From positions 434,001-498,000 of the forward strand of contig ML769389.1 in the NCBI GenBank assembly GCA_009733575.1: DNA of 64,000 nucleotides, in the 5' to 3' direction. The notes under the pieces are model-generated. The model searched no databases. It was not told the origin of the DNA and saw only the letters and a program-made list of their open reading frames with translations. The stretch is from Gymnopus androsaceus JB14. Taxonomy: Eukaryota > Basidiomycota > Agaricomycetes > Agaricales > Omphalotaceae. A program made the position numbers and the translations under genes. Shown one piece after another: positions 46,367 to 59,000 of this stretch; positions within the stretch are counted from its first letter, which is position 1, and the number at the start of each line of letters is the position of its first letter.

Positions 46367-46900
46367 AACACGCCGAAATCCTGCTTGGAAACCTGCATGA
46401 AGTTTTTTTTCTCATTCTATACTAATACTACCGAGGACACATTTACCACAAAAGATAATTTAAGCAAAAGTTACTAGAACTGCCATCGTATTGCGAAGCC
46501 GAGGTCGTAAGAAAGCAGCATATAAATAATGATTAAAAAAAACCCAAAATTCACTCGAACGAGATCATGAATCCTCCGAGCCCAGGACCTTCTTTTTTAT
46601 GTCTTCATGTAGGGAACTGACACTCCCGAGACCCGAATCCTTTCGGCTCTTCCTCACTCAAATATCCATCCAGTACTGTAAGCCCTCCTCATGGGCCTTA
46701 GACTTGGAGTAGGCTCATCCCAAGTTCCAACATACTTAACCACATAACCATATTGTGGTATAGCGAAGTAGCTCAATGAGAGATGGGAACTATGAATCCC
46801 GCTCTTCACTTATCACCGATTTTCGATCGCTCGTCCATAGTCGCAAGTAGGGCCTCAGCCCCAAGAATAAGTACCGTACGGCGTTAGAAACTTAGCGCGG
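46367..46900. other. intergenic interval
   Basis: No gene supported. A segment at about 46815-46870 (CACCGATTTTCGATCGCTCG) resembles 47203-47222 inside the SET pseudogene, so part of that decayed gene or its repeat may extend here. Confidence 0.35.
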
Positions 46901-46919
46901 AGAATCAAAAACGTTGAAT

Positions 46920-47900
46920 TATGAAAGTTGGCGAAGCTTCTTTCTCCTTGTACTCTTCAAGTGAGGATGCGGTTTCACGAGGACGCGCACACTGCGTACT
47001 TTCTGCTCCGTCCTTCCGAACCTATAGCAATATTGACTCAGTGATTTGGACTTGCATACGTCACGTGTCTATAGAACTTCCAACGAGTCCTTCCTCCTCC
47101 AGTTCCAGCTTACACGTTTGAGGGCTGGTTGGACCCATGCATCCGAAAGATCGATCCCAGGAGAAAGAGCGACGGGAGTTTGGAGTGCTGCTCGTTCGTT
47201 TGATCACCGATCTTGGATCGCTCGTAGTCTGGGGTTGCAAAAAGGAACTACAACCTGCATGAGGTGATACCATACGGAGCGAGAGACTTGGCGCAGTTTA
47301 GCAGCAGAATCGAGGGGATCACAGTATGAGAAAGTAATTTCGGTGCCGGGAGGAATGTCACGTATGGTGTATGTGCCGACGGAGATGCTGGATGTGTTTC
47401 CAGTGCCAAATGTTGTCTGGGGTGCAGCTACGATTGGAATTGAGAGGTAAGAAAAAGAATGGAGCAGAGAAGGAGATATACCTGTGGTTTATGCGTGTAG
47501 GGTCCTTGCAGATAGCGGAGTACACTCCCATAGGATCGGTCGTGTCTAGATAAACGAGCAACTGGAGCTCAGAAATCTGATTTTGAGCCTAAGCACGTAC
47601 CTTTATCCCTCAATTTATTAGTACCATGACCATTAGTTCTAAAACGGCTATGCAAGACTTGTCAGTCGCCGCAACAGGATATAGAAAACGAATCCGCATA
47701 CCCAAGAAGCGGCCCACTTCCATCGTACTCATGACTATCAGCCATTGTCGCGAAAGCCTTCTGATCCTCCGATAGCATCCTATCGAACAGCTTCGGAATG
47801 CACTTTGAAGTAGCCGAACTGATGCAATTAGATTCGCAGTCTCGATTGATAGATGCAGACACTGAATTGAAGTTTGGCTACAATGATTAAGGTGCATCAA
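46920..47900 (-). pseudogene. SET-domain protein, decayed
   Basis: Minus-strand reading from about 47870 gives KLFDRMLSEDQKAFATMADS and HEYDGSGPLLGYADS, then GVYSAICKDPTRINH joining SCTPDNIWHW (the SET NHSCxPN motif). In another frame it continues TIRDIPPGTEITFSYCDPLD (the GEEIT-Y motif), then SLAPYGI in a third. The pattern is that of basidiomycete SET proteins (SMYD/SET5-like lysine methyltransferases without a clear histone target). At least two one-base frameshifts, at about 47405 and 47310, and a degenerate post-SET region make it non-functional. Confidence 0.65.
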
Positions 47901-48407
47901 CGCTGCTGAAAGGGAGGAACATCAGGTATCGGAGAAAAAATTCTATTAGCACAAACTGCTATCACAATTATTGAATAGTATTAGATATTTGACATAGCAG
48001 AATACGTAGTTGGAATGGCCTCTGATCTCTTGCGCATGCTACATTGATAGCCAGCTTTGACCGTCTCGATCTGGCGTTTGTGAGAATCAGCTTTGACCGA
48101 TTTGCCTCGTCGTTAATTGTGAGTGGTACAAATGAAATCAGACGATTTCATAAAAGTGTTTCCGAAACCAGTTATCATGTATGGACATCAAATGACAGAA
48201 TCGTACCGTCCTAATAGCCAATGGGCAAAGGAAGGTGACTAACTAGTTATCTGCGAATATAAACGTTATTTATAAGCCACAACAAAATCAGTCAGCGACT
48301 ACAGAGGATGCGAGTGGATTTATTCAAATCCAAAGTCTCCACTGATTTTACATTGGGAGACTCGAAGTCGGCCGAAGCAGTGCAAAAGTAACAGTAAAAT
48401 TGTGGTA
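47901..48407. other. intergenic interval
   Basis: About 500 bp without a recognisable gene. Two short similar segments with GCTTTGACCG occur near 48052 and 48088. Confidence 0.35.
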
Positions 48408-48920
48408 CTAGTAGAGGTAGAGATGTGGCACAGCACGCAAGTCGATGTCGTTGGTACGACTGAAAAGTGCTGCGAGAACGAGGGAATTAATGACGGTCAG
48501 GCTGACGCAATGTAGACCGCAAAGCATGGGCCATCCGTCCATCACCGTTCGAGACAGTAGATACCACCAGTCATCAATTGCAAAGTCCGCCGCGCTGAAG
48601 CTCAAAAAAGTAGGGTTGTAGGAGCGCAGAGGAATCGTCGAGGAAACATGGACGATTTCCCAAACATTGAATTGCGGCGTACTGACTTCTTGTGAGGATT
48701 ATGAGCTCGAACCTCTCAGGTTCTGCATGATCCACGGTAAAAGCCCGCATCTCCATGCTCTGCAGCTTGTCTGCAGCACCAGCATGTAAAGATCCACTGC
48801 GACAGATGAACTGAATAGGAAGGTCTGTCGGGGAGTTTTTAACGGAGAGAAGACGAAAGGAACTTTCAAACTCGTCCACATTGAGGCAACGCAGTGCCTA
48901 TCAATTAAAAGGAGGAACAA
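48408..48920 (-). pseudogene. unrecognised protein, two overlapping frames
   Basis: One minus-strand frame reads MDEFESSFRLLSVKNSPTDL, FELIILTRSQYAAIQCLGN and ends shortly after LLQPYFF at 48574. A second frame from the same point continues SFSAADFAIDDWWYLLSRTV, MDGWPMLCGLHCVSLTVINS to 48408. The two meet at a run of six T, where a one-base change would fuse them into a protein of about 160 residues with a hydrophobic tail. No family recognised. Either a homopolymer error or a real frameshift. Confidence 0.4.
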
Positions 48921-50490
48921 AGTTAGGAACCAGTCGGAGGTGTATCTACGACATCCTTCCGATGATCATCTACACCACAGACCATCTACACCTCAGACAT
49001 ACAAAACTCTGTTCCAAGACGTTCTGAGCTTGACTGCATCCCCTCATTCACAGATTCATAACCTCTGCAACTCCGGTACCCACGGGAGCTCCATCGTCCT
49101 TTAGACATTAACAAGACGGAGCAGTAGCAGGAAGGCTAAGTATTGACTGAGGAAGTGTGACAACTTGGCGGAGCCCGGTTGAATTGACGTCGAGAGAGCC
49201 AGAAAGCAGGAGAGAAAGCAGCGGGAGCCACGCCGCTCCCTAGCCGTAAAGCTAGCAATGACACCAAGTCATGTTCAGGTCATGTCTCACAGACATGGGG
49301 GAGATGGAGGGGTAACGCTTGCGAGCCCTTGTTACTGGTCAACAGCTTATACGCATCTGTGGCGAAAAGCTCCACTGAAATCAAGATGGCTTCCAGCGAT
49401 GGAAGAGAAAATGTCGACTAATTGGTACCCATAAAACCATGTCGCGGAGGTTTCAAGTCAAAGTTCTGGAAGTAATAGAGGATGGATAATTCGTCAACTT
49501 TAAACGAGCTGACCAGAATCAACTTCAATTTTCTGTGCTTCCGCGTCATATAAACAGGACGGGCGGCGGTGCAATACACTGGACGAAAAAATGCGGGGAG
49601 TTCAAGAAGAATTGGTCATCGAATAAACCACTGCAGCGGCGATGAGGATCGTCACGTAGTCGACCCCCCCTCGATGCACCAGACCAGGCCGCGATGGTCT
49701 AGCTATCAAGGTAGCGGATCGGGAAGCCTCGGTGCTTCTTGGGCGTAGACATTGAATCACATCGCGGGTCAATAAGGACAAGAAGGAGGGATGTTGAAAT
49801 CGAAGTCCACAATCAACTGGTAGGGATGAGGTTGGCTAGCTCTAATGAGCCCCCTGACTATTCTTTCTCGTCTGATTGATTGTGCAGTTGGCCACCGAGA
49901 AGAAATGAAGGTGAAAGGTGTATGTAAAGCTGGCAGGCGGGTTCCCAGGTTGCGAGATAAAAGACAGACCAGCTTAAGCTGCATTCCTATTGCAGATGAA
50001 TGCAGTGATTAGTACGGCGGCGTTAGGACAGGTAGGATATGCATAAGGTGAAAAAATAAACACGTAAACATGTGAAAGAATCGATACGAAGGGAGGAGAA
50101 AGAGAGGGAAATATGTGCCAGTAAATTACGAAGAATAAATATATATAAATGACACAGCGGGAAGAATGTAACAAACCTTCAAGTAATAATTAAATCCTTC
50201 CAGCCTAACGTATTCTGACGTGAAGCTACGTGGCCGACTAGCACGAAACGAGCGTCGAACGAACAAGAAAGCGGTAAGGTCAAACGTTCATAAGCAAATG
50301 AATCCAAGGCGGCGGATGTGGCTGATCAAGATTTTGAGCGTTCCTGCAGAGAAGTGAAGTCGTTAGTAACATCTTCAAGCGACAAGACGATTGAACGGAG
50401 TCTCAATCATACGTAGAGAATGGGAGATATATGAATGATATAGTGTTTAAGGAACGAGCTCAACGGACGCAACATACCTTCAACCATCGG
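48921..50490. other. gene-poor interval
   Basis: About 1.6 kb without a supported gene. Short frames on both strands have no family character. A small inverted repeat, GGGAGC and GCTCCC, lies near 49226-49244. Confidence 0.4.
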
Positions 50491-50750
50491 CAACGTCTCA
50501 AGCTCGAGAAAACGCTTGTCTTTCAAGTTTCGATTTGTCGTGCTCTTGGTCTACGATAATAGTATGAAAGATGAATGCCAGAACATCAGTACCAAGGGGA
50601 TTCAAAGAGCGTTACCTTCAACAATGACAATTTCTCCGACTTGAGTGGCGTCCGTCGGAATCGCAGTAGTTTTTGGATCAGCTAGAGCCCGAGTGCAAGA
50701 GGAATAAGACCGTAAGACATGTATTACAGCGGCAGGATAACGTTCGCATT
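50491..50750 (-). CDS. candidate very small protein gene (tentative)
   Basis: Three short minus-strand exons with good splice signals can be joined as MRTLSCR, SDPKTTAIPTDATQVGEIV with IVE, and DQEHDKSKLERQAFSRA followed by TGA near 50498. The middle and last pieces have the composition of real coding sequence. The start is a guess and the product is only about 45 residues; it may be the 3' end of a longer gene. No family recognised. Confidence 0.25.
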
Positions 50751-52501
50751 CAGGTATGTCGGTTCAAAAGTCAAGGTGGGATCTGGAAACTGGTGGAAAC
50801 CTTTCGGATATGAAGAGTGTGATTTAGCTTTGCGTCCAGTCTATCCAGGGAAAGCTGGGAGAAAAAGTTGCAATTGGGAGGATGGTCGTGGTTGGAGAGC
50901 ATTGCGCACGGTAATCTCGGACCGTGCCTGTCTCATTTCTTCTCCGAACCTTCTTCAAGTTCTTGTTTTTTTTCCGTTGACTTCGAACTTGGCTTCGATT
51001 CTCAGTTTACAAATCAGAACGATTCTGATGCTGGTGCCCTCCTCCCATGTATTTGCTCTAGTGGATCACCGCCGAGCGGTAGCAATGAGATATATTTTAA
51101 CAGTGATACCATGCATCCGCTTGCCCGGATCAGAAACGCGGCTGAGATTGTAGGTGGCGACGCAGGGCACAACTGCGTTGAGTAGACTCAATGCGGATCC
51201 AGTCAAAGGATATACCCTCTTACGGATCCAATTGCAAGTCGACTGTCTACTGATTGTTTCAAGATATATTAATCACCAAGTTACTGGGTGGTTCAACGAG
51301 ACAGAAAAGCGGGGCCCGGGAGAAGCAGCAGTAACCTCCATTATTAGGGCATTAGTATTGTCAAGAAACTGCCCACTGGCAGCGAAAAACGTACCCGACT
51401 TGCGCCCGCCAAGAAGAGCGGTTTTTACAAGTTCAGCTCTTGGACCTTACCGTATAATAAATCTTCCTTCCTTCATGATCAAACAAGTCTGGCCAGAGCA
51501 CTGGTCGAACAACTCTAAATCTCGGATCCTTCCCAAGGTGATTGAGTCCTCGGATCTTCCGGACTGCATCCGGACAGTCATTTGCTTAAAAGCGTTCATC
51601 TTTCTCTATTATGCGTGTGCCTGCCGAAAACGAACTACCAATGAGCAATGAGCAGCTGGTTGTTTTTTTCAACATCGACGCTTATGTACAGTATCACGAA
51701 AAATCAAGACATCTTCAATGTGACGAACTTTTGCTAAGTCTGAAATTGGAGGTTTTCTTAAGTCCTTGTATCTACTTTGTATTTTCTCGAGGTCGAGACC
51801 GGAGCGAGATGGGCTCCCGCCACGCCATTACGGGGAAAAACACTCGTTACTGATTTTTTTACAACCAAACACAAAGCTCCACCTCAGCACAGTCGCTTGT
51901 AAATTTTTCTCTATAGGAAAGATGCCATCATTCTGTTTGGTATAAGGTCAGTAACGAACGTTTCGCTTTGAGTGCTAAATCGGCTGCAAGTAGTACATGG
52001 ATCGGGAATCGGGCTTATCTTTCGCCTGTGGCGTTTTCATCTGACATATACTGTACCACAGATGTTATCTCCGAAGTTTGAGCTCCAGCTGTAATTACAG
52101 CTCATTCTCAGTGATGATACTTACGAGTCAATACATACACCTAATTTTAGGGAGCCCAGGGCTCTCCTGGCCAATGAGAAGCCATCAACATGAAAGTGGA
52201 GCGCAGAACGATGAAGGGTATATTTATGATTTCGGAATCAGCTGTAAGTACTATCCCGTGTCTGACTGATTTGCACAGTGATAAATTTTAAACGGAGCAG
52301 GATTTCAAGGATTTCGAGTTCTGGATACATGGTATCTGGATAAATGTCAGTGTTGCGGTTCCGTAGCCATGGTAAAAATTATACATTATATTCAAGCAAC
52401 ATCGAGTCTGCAAAGTAATCCACATTTCGAAATGAAGACGAGTCTCCCCGATTAGCCCAATGATTCCGAACGGCACATTGCCTACCTACCTCAGACACAG
52501 A
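50751..52501. other. interval without a supported gene
   Basis: Long plus-strand open frames at 50719-51185 and 51154-51651 overlap each other and have no recognisable motifs, so I do not call them. The rest is AT-rich and non-coding in appearance. Confidence 0.35.
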
Positions 52502-53757
52502 TTATAGTTTTCCCTTCGCCAGATTCATAGCGATAGGAACAGTGAGAGCCATTTGTGTCGATACAGCAAGGCAGACTTGCTCGTTCCGCCAGCCCTCAAC
52601 AGCTTCAGCTCCACTCCTAATGTCGGAAGGCGCAGTCCAAATCTCGGTGTACATATCGTGTCGACCGAGTCGCCCATTTATGAAATTGGTCGAGGAAAAT
52701 ATGCCGACCGTGCGATTCGAATGAGCTTTTGATGTTTTAGGGATCGTAAATTTATATTCGATATTCATGGTCATTGTCGGGAACCAGCTGGACGATGTCT
52801 TTGTGTTAATAGCGAATGTCAAAGTTGAAAATACACGGAACATTGATAAATACCTATTTTGAAACCCTTTGTTGTATTCTATTGGGAAGAAGTACCGGAG
52901 CATTGAGAGAAATATCCGCGAAGAATGGCAGACTCGAAATAGTGACAGCTTCATCCTTATCCTTGAACCCGCACCAGAGCCCATAGTCGACTCCGCCGCC
53001 ACCGATTGTGTCGCTACTAGTAGCACGTCGAGGGCTATTCTAAATTGTTCTGAGAAGCAATTTCAGGCTCTAGCGTCACGTCAAACCTGGAGTGAAATTT
53101 GTAACGACGGTCTAATCCTGTCGTAGGTGCTTGAGCAGGATGGTGATGTAAAGGGACTCTGCGAGCATACGGTGATGGAGGTAGAAGGTTGATGGCGTTC
53201 TCACTTCCGCATCCCTCCGTCAACGGAGACTCCAAAACTCCAAAAATAAGATGTGAAATGACTTTCACGATTTTCTAGAATGAGAAGTTTGAGATACGCA
53301 TTGTAAGTAAAAACAAAGGATGGGATTGGGATAGGATGTAAGCAGATATCGAACGCACATCTTGCAATAGCTCGGCTACCAGATTGGTAAACCTCTTTCC
53401 TCGCTTCAAGCATCGTATATGTACCTCGAATGGTGATAGCGAAGCGGCATTGAGGAAGTGGGCAGTTACATGAATAGGGTCTAAGTGTGGACATTGCGAT
53501 TGCTGCTGTACGCAAGCTTCAATGATTTGAGCAAGAACATAGCCTAATATCATGAGCATCGTTTTTAGTAAATGCAAGTGAGAGACGTACCACCGTTCGG
53601 TACGCTGCACATCAAATACTTGAGATCTAGCTGAGTAGATCCTTTGATTATGGACTCACGAATCGACACACCATTCTCCGTCCATCTCTCCAGCGTATAT
53701 GCTCACATCATTATGACTAGATATTGGCGCCACCTTGATTGCCTCATGGAAGAGCAT
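52502..53757 (-). CDS. thioesterase-like superfamily protein (4HBT/hotdog type)
   Basis: Start MLFHEAIKVAPISSHND at 53757; exon 1 ends GEWCVDS and joins a 14-nt microexon giving VPNGG, then YVLAQIIEACVQQQ, DPIHVTAHFLNAASLSPFEV, GKRFTNLVAEL, VKVISHLIFGVLESP, TIGGGGVDYGLWCGFKDKD, SSWFPTMTMNIEYKFTIP, RLGRHDMYTEIWTAPSDI and WRNEQVCLAVSTQMALTVPI. This is the double-hotdog layout of fungal thioesterase-like (4HBT_3 type) proteins. Apparent stops near 53030 and 52855 disappear if introns start at GTTTGACG (about 53090) and GTACTTC (about 52893), so I treat it as intact. Likely a soluble acyl-CoA or acyl-ester thioesterase. Divergent from the MFS transporter by about 200 bp. Confidence 0.72.
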
Positions 53758-53954
53758 TGCTTAGACTCGAATATGTGATTGTATAAGTAGCGTTGAGATG
53801 GCGGGGCGCAAGATGGGGAGAGATGTGATTGAAAGCGGAAGTGAGGACCAATCACACGCTGTCCGCGGTCCGTGGCCCACGTGTTCATGATCTCGGCATC
53901 TGAACAGCATATAAAGGCGTATCGAATCAGTAACTCGCTCATTCCGCGCTCATT

Positions 53955-55727
53955 ATGGAACAAGTCGAACCGCCTCTTCACTCGAAAGATGCAGGAAAAG
54001 CAATGGCGGAGCGTGAAAAGTTCGCAGAGGAGCTCGTGTCTGTGGAGGTTCAAGAATTACCTGACACTGTAACACGAGATGGCGGCAAGTTGGATGGCGG
54101 CGTGCGCGGCTGGTCCACAGGTAGTTGTTTTCCTGATACGCGACTCATCACGCTCTAACTATTCTGTTAGTCCTCGGTGCATGGCTTGTTCAATTCACAA
54201 TGGTCGGGACTGTTTCTGCATTTGGATCTACTCAAGAATTCTATGTGCTTCATTTTTTGACTAAATCGACGCCATCAGAAATAAATTGGATAGGTTCAGT
54301 GCAGCTATTTTTTCAATTCATTGTTGGTCTTGCTGTTGGAAAGGTGTCAGTACTACCTTCACAGGCATGTTTTACTAATTTTCAAGGATGATCAGTCTTG
54401 ATTCAGGAAATTTCCACTGGCTGTTATTGAGCGGAGGTTTACTTTATACCTTCAGGTGGGTAGATAGGCTGTGAACTTTGAATTATCACAATGATATTGT
54501 TTCTCTCCAGCATGTTCATGCTTTCTCTTGCTAAACCTGAGAATTATTATCAAGTCTTTCTCTCCCAGGGTGTTGGTATGGGGATCGGAACTGGAATGCT
54601 TTATATGCCATTGTCTGGTGTAGTGGCAAATCATTTCACTCAGCGAAGAGGGCTAGCGCTGGTAGGATTTAATCCCCACTTTCTATATGCTTTAAATTTT
54701 GAACATGGTTCTACAAGGGAATCATTACCACTGGATCCTCGATTGGAGGTTTTGCCTTCTCTACCATGTTCTCACATGTCCTGGTGGGAAAGATAGGTTT
54801 TGCAAGTGGTATCCGTATTGGTGCATTCATTGGGCTAGGATGTTTGGTTGCAGCATTTTTGCTAATGAAGCAATATCCTAAAGGCTTTAAGCGTCCATCT
54901 CATGGGCCAGCATCTTTGACACCTTCACCTCCTAAATCTAGTCTCAAAAGGCCTGCATTTATTCTTGTCATTCTATATGGATTTGTGATTGGCCTGGGGC
55001 TATGGTTTCCAACTATATCTATCCAGCTTTTTGCAAGTAACCATCCCAATATTTCCCCCAGTCTTGGATCATGGCTTCTAGCAATAATCAACCTCAGTAG
55101 CACAGTTGGTCGGGTAGTTCCCAATTGGCTCTCTGATAGATTTGGTGCTGTAGAGATGAATATTGTTTTCACAGGACTAAATGGTGAGTGCTGTTGTGAC
55201 TTCTTACAATGAATCTAATCTTCTGGGTGCATTTAGGCATTCTAGCAATTGTGATGATTGTCTGTACAGATCCACCATCCATTGTGGTATTTTGTATATT
55301 GTATGGATTTTGTTCTGGAGCTGGTGAGATATGTTTCTTTTGCTCAGTTAATCAATGTCATTAATACATTAATGAAGCGGTAGCATTGTTTTTCCCCTCA
55401 GTGATTTCACTAGATCCAAACGCTCGATCTGGGTTAGTTATGCCTGTATTTATTGTCCCTTTCCATGAAGACTAAATCCTGCTGTGAATGTAGGATTCGA
55501 CTTGGCCTAGCATGTGTTCCTACTGGCGTGGCTACTCTTGTTGGACCCCCAATTGCTGCGGCACTTGTAGGTCCACAGATGAAGTGGTGGCGTGGGTGTG
55601 TTTTTGCAGGGGTAAGGTGTTCGATAGATCTAACACTATCTACCTGACCACATTGCAATAGGCGGTTGAGCTCCTTGCAGCTCTTATGCTGATTGGTGTT
55701 GTCTTGTTGAAGCGGAGAGGCTACTGA
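53955..55727 (+). CDS. MFS monocarboxylate-type (MCT/Mch) transporter
   Basis: Start MEQVEPPLHSKDAGKAMAER at 53955. After an acidic head and DGGVRGWSTVLGAWLVQFTM (first membrane segment, typical MCT DGGxGW motif), exons give FGSTQEFYVLHFLTKS, INWIGSVQLFFQFIVGLAVG, GVGMGIGTGMLYMPLSGVVA, FTQRRGLALGIITTGSSIGG (MCT signature), LGLWFPTISIQLFASNHP, SSTVGRVVPNWLSDRFGAVE, and LGLACVPTGVATLVGPPIAA, ending LLKRRGY with TGA at 55725-55727. Twelve hydrophobic segments are visible and introns keep the frame. It likely carries monocarboxylates or riboflavin-like solutes. Its location near P450/ligase genes allows an exporter role, but that is inference. Confidence 0.85.
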
Positions 55728-56796
55728 TATATAATGATCAGGGTACCTGATTCATCCCGGACCAGTTGTTGACCAGTTGATATCTACTTCGAGTTTACTT
55801 GTCCTGGGTTGTTCAGAGTGCCCAAAGCGCAGGTTGAATGATGAGTATATTCTCTACAGACCATGATCCAAGCTTGAAAAAAATACAATTTGGGCTGATC
55901 CATGGACTGCGTGCCTTCAAGCTTCACAAGGCATTTCTGAGCCAGCTCCGGTAAACTCAAAATACCTCCAAGATATAAACCTGATGCAGACCGGATGATA
56001 ACAGCACTGTCAACACACAAATTGAACAGCTTTGTTATGCAGTGTACCAGAAATGGACGAGTTCAGAGAACGACTTGGACCGACGCGACGGAGATCAGAG
56101 GGTTACCGTTGTTTGAGGTTGTGCGATCCAACGGGGTTGTTCAGAAGATTGCCCCCCGTTCTGAAGGTGCGTTATGCACCACACCATTTTACAGTAACGC
56201 AAACTCGTGGTCGTTACTATACAATACTATTCGATATGGCGTAAGTATTTACTGAAGTCATGTTTAACGGGAAATCACGATATTGGAAGAAACATGGTGA
56301 AAGAAAATGACCAGCAAGTCAGTAACTCGCATCTGTCAATCCAAGGTAGAAAGATGGTATCACAGCTACCGGGATTTGCCATGAAGTAAACAACATAGAC
56401 GGATACGGATCCCAGATTGTATTATTGTATAGTTTAGATCATTGCCGAAAGCTTCCGTTGCGGACCAGAAATTAATGGCTGATGGATGAACTGATGGTCT
56501 GATAGTGAGGTACATGCCATCTGGGCTACAGATACCGTAATCTATCTCAGATATTAGCAGATATTATTATCTATCACCGGTATCGTCACAAGTTTGAAGG
56601 CTATGTACGAGCGGATACCATTTCATCAATCAATTCCAAAGATCCTACCTGATGTGGAATCTCATCCCCACGTCGATGTGTAACTCCGATGGTTTCTCAG
56701 GATTCTGAAGTGCAAATTGATTAAAATTCGTCCTCATATAAAGGCAATCCGAGACACACACACTCCCTTCCGCAGCCTACTTTCTGTTGAGCCACA
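55728..56796. other. intergenic interval upstream of the 7TM gene
   Basis: No gene supported; a 70-residue frame at 56032-56244 has some charged character but no recognisable family. The last 100 bp contain the leader of the 7TM gene. Confidence 0.35.
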
Positions 56797-58187
56797 ATGC
56801 CTTCTATCGCACTTGATAAAGCAAATGTGAGTTATGTCCTACGGTTTCGATTTGAGAGGAAACACTGAATCGATTTGAAAGTTTCTGGCTTTGGTCCTGG
56901 AGACACTGCTATACGGTTAGTTTTCCAACATGTCTCGATTTTATTCAATTAAGTTTCGAGCTCAGGCATGTTCACAATCTTATTCGGGGCCTCCATATAT
57001 ATTATATTAAACAAGGAAAAGCGGGCACACAACTTCCTGTTACCCACTTTATCAATTATGTGGCTACTAGCCACCACCGTAATTATGTTCCACATATTTT
57101 AGGCTCTTAGACTCATACATACACACATAGCACTGGATCATTGACGTTATACGTGGTCTCGATGCTTTTGTTGAACTTCGTGAAGGAAGTGCTTTGGCAT
57201 ATTACCTCAATCTCGCAGACCCGCTTCAAGCCGCTAAAACTGCTATTTATGTGACTCTTACAATGGTTGGCGATGGTTTTGTCGTACGTCTTCTTTCTCG
57301 TTGACAAGAATCATGAATCTGATTGGCATCCTTTAGATTTATCGATGCTTCATTGTTTGGGGACAAAAATATTTCATCATCGTCTTTCCCATTACACTTC
57401 TTCTAGGCACAGCAGGTGATACATTGCTCTCGTTATGAACTATCTAATTCTCATTCTAACTCGTCTCTTTCAGTGGCTGGTTATGGGGCAACCTATGCAT
57501 TTAATCATGCTGCTCCTGGTGCTCAAGTATTTCTACCGGCTATTGTACCATGGATCACCAGTTTCATTGCCCTTACCTTTAGCACTAACGTCATATGCAC
57601 ATGTATGTCAAGACGAATCATGAACCTCATCATTATACTAATCAGCTAACTTATTATGATAGGTCTAATTGCTTATCGCATTATGCAAATTCAGCGTGGC
57701 GTAAAAGGATTAGCATCTGGCAGAAGTGGTGCACGATCTGCTCTTATCACTTTTGCAGAATCCGCTGCTTTATATGCTGCATCTGTCCTTTCTCTACTAA
57801 TTACCTATCTACGGGACAGTAACGCTCAATACATGGTATTGGACCTTGTAAGTGCTTCTTTCATGAGTACAATGCTTATCTAACAGCAGTAATAGACAGC
57901 TCCTTTGATTGTAGGTTGGCTCTTCTGAGAATGTCCGTGGGCTAACTTCATATTTCTAGGGAATTACTTTTAGTATTATCATCTTACGTGTTAGTATGGG
58001 TGTCTCAGCGCAACAGACTGCGAGCACCAGAGTGGGAAAATTGAGCGGTCCTTCTGAGAGATACCAGCTGGAGAATATGCGACCTTTGGCTGTTAACGTG
58101 TCACATTTGGTGGAGATAAATGAAGGGTATACTGGTGAAAATGCAAAATCATTTCACTCCGAGCAATCTTTTGGGGAAGGAGTATGA
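56797..58187 (+). CDS. basidiomycete seven-transmembrane membrane protein
   Basis: Start MPSIALDKAN at 56797, then FLALVLETLLY, GMFTILFGASIYIILNKEKR, LLPTLSIMWLLATT, HWIIDVIRGLDAFVELREGS, TAIYVTLTMVGDGFVIYRCF, IVWGQKYFIIVFPITLLLG, FLPAIVPWITSFIALTF, LIAYRIMQIQRGVKGLASGR, and two more hydrophobic spans before a polar tail ending SEQSFGEGV. This is the abundant Agaricomycete 7TM family with the conserved YRCFIVW motif on the third or fourth helix, related in style to DUF6533/6534 proteins and GPCR-like. Function unknown; possibly a receptor. About eight short introns, all in frame; looks intact. Confidence 0.8.
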
Positions 58188-58740
58188 CACTCATTCTAAT
58201 TAACTACTACGTCTGACTTAGATGTCGGTGTTCAATTGATCATATATCGATTACTTGACCTGCTGTGCTGTTTCCAAGGCGTGTATAACCGACAAAGAAA
58301 ATTCGTCGCCATAAAGCTCCTTAGATCATTCAATGTGGAAATCAAATTTTATGGGGTTTTGGGCAACCAATCAATAGCAATGTCCGTGCTCAGAATAAGT
58401 ATTTCGAGGCGGCCTCGTTTTTCTTTCTTTGCAATCAGCTGTAATCAAAGGGTACACAATTGAACATGTCCTCATAGAGTAATTACGAGTTTCAGCCATA
58501 TCGAATACGCCAATCAATTATTCCTCATACTGTAAACCTCCGGAACAAGCCGTAGCTCCTTGAGACTTTTCATGAAGATCAATACTACCACAAGTGACAA
58601 AAGGCGTGGCGACTCATTCTTTATCTTGATGAACGAGGCATCATCACTGTGAGTCATTCTCCTTAGAATGTTTGGTTAATGGCCCCAAATCACACAATAT
58701 TCCTTTGAGCCTTCCGCATTCAAATAAACTCCAAGATGAC
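58188..58740. other. intergenic interval
   Basis: No gene supported between the 7TM stop and the MITE. Confidence 0.35.
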
Positions 58741-59000
58741 ATCAGCAAAACCTGGATAATTGCATAGCTGTTATAGCAAGCCATAGCAGCCATAGAACTA
58801 TGAACTGCTATGAATGCTATGGGTAGCTATGAGTTACTATGGACTCCAAATTATATTGCTGTCGACAGATGTCATGCTCTATAGCAGTCCATAGCAGCCA
58901 TAGCTCTGGATAGATGGGGACCTTGCTATGGGTGCTATGAGTGCTATGAGTGCTGGATAGCACTATCCAGTGCTATCCAGTTCACCCAGGTTTTGCTGAT
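58741..59000. mobile_element. fold-back MITE rich in GCTATGG/CCATAGC
   Basis: Perfect 15-bp terminal inverted repeats, ATCAGCAAAACCTGG (58741-58755) and its complement (58986-59000), enclose 230 bp. The inside is made of alternating CCATAGC and GCTATGG words plus GGATAGCACTATCC, so the whole element can fold on itself. No target duplication longer than 2-3 bp is evident. It has no coding capacity. Confidence 0.75.

Noticed and set aside
46765..46815. tRNA-like text (TAGCTCAATGAGAG ... GGGAACTATGAATCCC)
   Set aside because: The two arms are too close together for a tRNA, with no room for an anticodon arm and no acceptor stem.
50719..51651. Two long overlapping plus-strand open frames
   Set aside because: No recognisable motifs, no splice structure, and mutually overlapping; likely chance frames.
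52850..53100. In-frame stops in the thioesterase-like gene
   Set aside because: Both stops fall in introns if the donors GTTTGACG and GTACTTC are used; the joined frame keeps the family motifs.
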